From the NCBI RefSeq assembly GCF_009389715.1, contig NW_024067910.1, positions 248,001 through 312,000 on the forward strand: a stretch of 64,000 nucleotides of DNA. The letters run 5' to 3'. The notes beneath the pieces are model-generated. The model searched no databases, had not been told where the DNA came from, and was given only the letters and a program-made list of their open reading frames with translations. Position 1 is the stretch's first letter. The number at the start of each line of letters is the position of its first letter. Shown piece after piece: positions 63,132 to 64,000 of this stretch. The DNA comes from Phoenix dactylifera (Eukaryota; Streptophyta; Magnoliopsida; Arecales; Arecaceae). Both the position numbers and the translations under genes were made by a program.

Positions 63132-63315
63132 AAACAAGGCTTGCAGACTTGGTACCGGATACTGTACCAGTACCCGACCGGTAGGTACACTCTATACCGG
63201 CTATCAATATGATACATACCCCTCAGTATTGACACTTGAAACAGAGGGTGTACCAAGTCTCAGAACCTATTGGCACGGTATGGTGTGGTAGGCCCCATAC
63301 CGAATACTATAACCC
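63132..63315. repeat. GGTACCGG-rich MITE-like repeat
   Basis: Starts CAAGGCTTGCAGACTTGG and continues with GTACCGG/ACCAGTACC words like copies A and B. No clear right border or target duplication. Confidence 0.4.
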
Positions 63316-64000
63316 AGCATCACAAACTTTGCAAAGAACTAAAGAGATGCATTTCCCACTGCCTCCTCATATGAAGCTACTTAAAACAAGCCTTTGATAG
63401 TCATTCTGGCATCCCAATTCCCCTTATCACACTCCATTGCCAAGAGGCCACTGTGATCACCCAGGAAGCAAGAAAGAACAATGCAAAACACTTATTTCTG
63501 GCTTCGCAGACCCAATTTCATTCTCTAGCTTTCTGTTCTTCTAGATTACCTTGTTGATGAGTCCTACATGGAGAGGTTGGAGGATCATGTCACTTCAAAA
63601 AGCCACACTCTGTTTGTCTGCAGCCAAAATTGATATGAGGGAAGGAAAATCAATGGGGTTCAAGCAAGCACCTTACATCATCCATCATGCACCCACAGAA
63701 GTTTCGTCCAAGGTTAGCACTAGTCCAAAAGGTCCTCAATGGAGCTCTCTTTCCAAAGATAAAGTATAGGAAGGGGTTGAGCAGAGAAAGGTCGGAGCCT
63801 TGGCAGGGACTTTTGCCAAAACTTTGATATGATGGCATGATCTCTTTACTTTGGGTTGACTCTTTCTATCCCCTTCTATCTTTCTCAATCTAGTTCTGGA
63901 CTTCTTCAAGGTTCCTCACTTTGGGACGAAGTCCTGGTTACTCACTTCAGGTTGAACACGACATAATTGGAGAAGAGGATCACATGAGGGGCATGTGGTT

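Larger units (their letters stand above)
61021..64000. other. TE-rich sequence, no supported gene
   Basis: 61030..61600 is AT-rich. 61830..61975 is a GGTTCCGG-rich MITE relative of the one at 47545. 62186..62202 resembles an initiator-Met tRNA primer site preceded by a CA end, as in a copia or TRIM 5' LTR. 62560..62700 holds several GAATTACTTGCA-like repeats. 63132..63315 is another GGTACCGG-rich stretch starting CAAGGCTTGC. No callose synthase N-terminal exon was recognised. Confidence 0.4.

Overview
This window looks like nuclear DNA of a flowering plant. Genes are sparse and split by long AT-rich introns with GT-AG borders, TEs fill the spaces, and there is a nuclear insertion of plastid DNA. 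Protein details and long TE-filled introns suggest a monocot, perhaps a palm. That is inference; nothing in the sequence fixes the species.

Four protein-coding genes can be supported, all on the minus strand. (1) 1105..7740 holds eleven exons of a plastid homogentisate phytyltransferase (VTE2/HPT, tocopherol synthesis); the exon coding the start of its transit peptide is not resolved. (2) 19114..20013 is an intronless single-C2H2 zinc-finger protein with a QALGGH finger and EAR motifs. (3) 34619..34927 is a small LYR-motif protein, the mitochondrial complex II assembly factor SDHAF1, possibly with a non-coding first exon near 40 kb. (4) 44109..56810 holds 22 exons coding the C-terminal 1163 residues of a callose synthase closest to CalS5/GSL2; the N-terminal ~40% must lie beyond 64 kb or be lost. 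These genes do not form a pathway.

The rest is mostly mobile DNA. It includes a PIF/Harbinger-type element (2061..3438), tRNA-derived SINEs, a plastid ndhH-ndhA fragment (11123..11540), two inverted copies of a TRIM-like element (near 15 kb and 17 kb), and a complete LTR retrotransposon with a CTTGC target duplication and only a gag remnant (28117..32564). It also includes a foldback MITE at 41 kb, a family of GGTACC-rich hAT-type MITEs with 8-bp target duplications (three copies inside callose synthase introns), and a decayed hAT transposase gene (57.5..61.0 kb).

I found no RNA gene, CRISPR array, biosynthetic cluster or convincing new biological system. The most useful novelties are the hAT-type MITE family, the gag-only LTR element with variable-number repeats in its LTRs, and the open question of the callose synthase 5' half.
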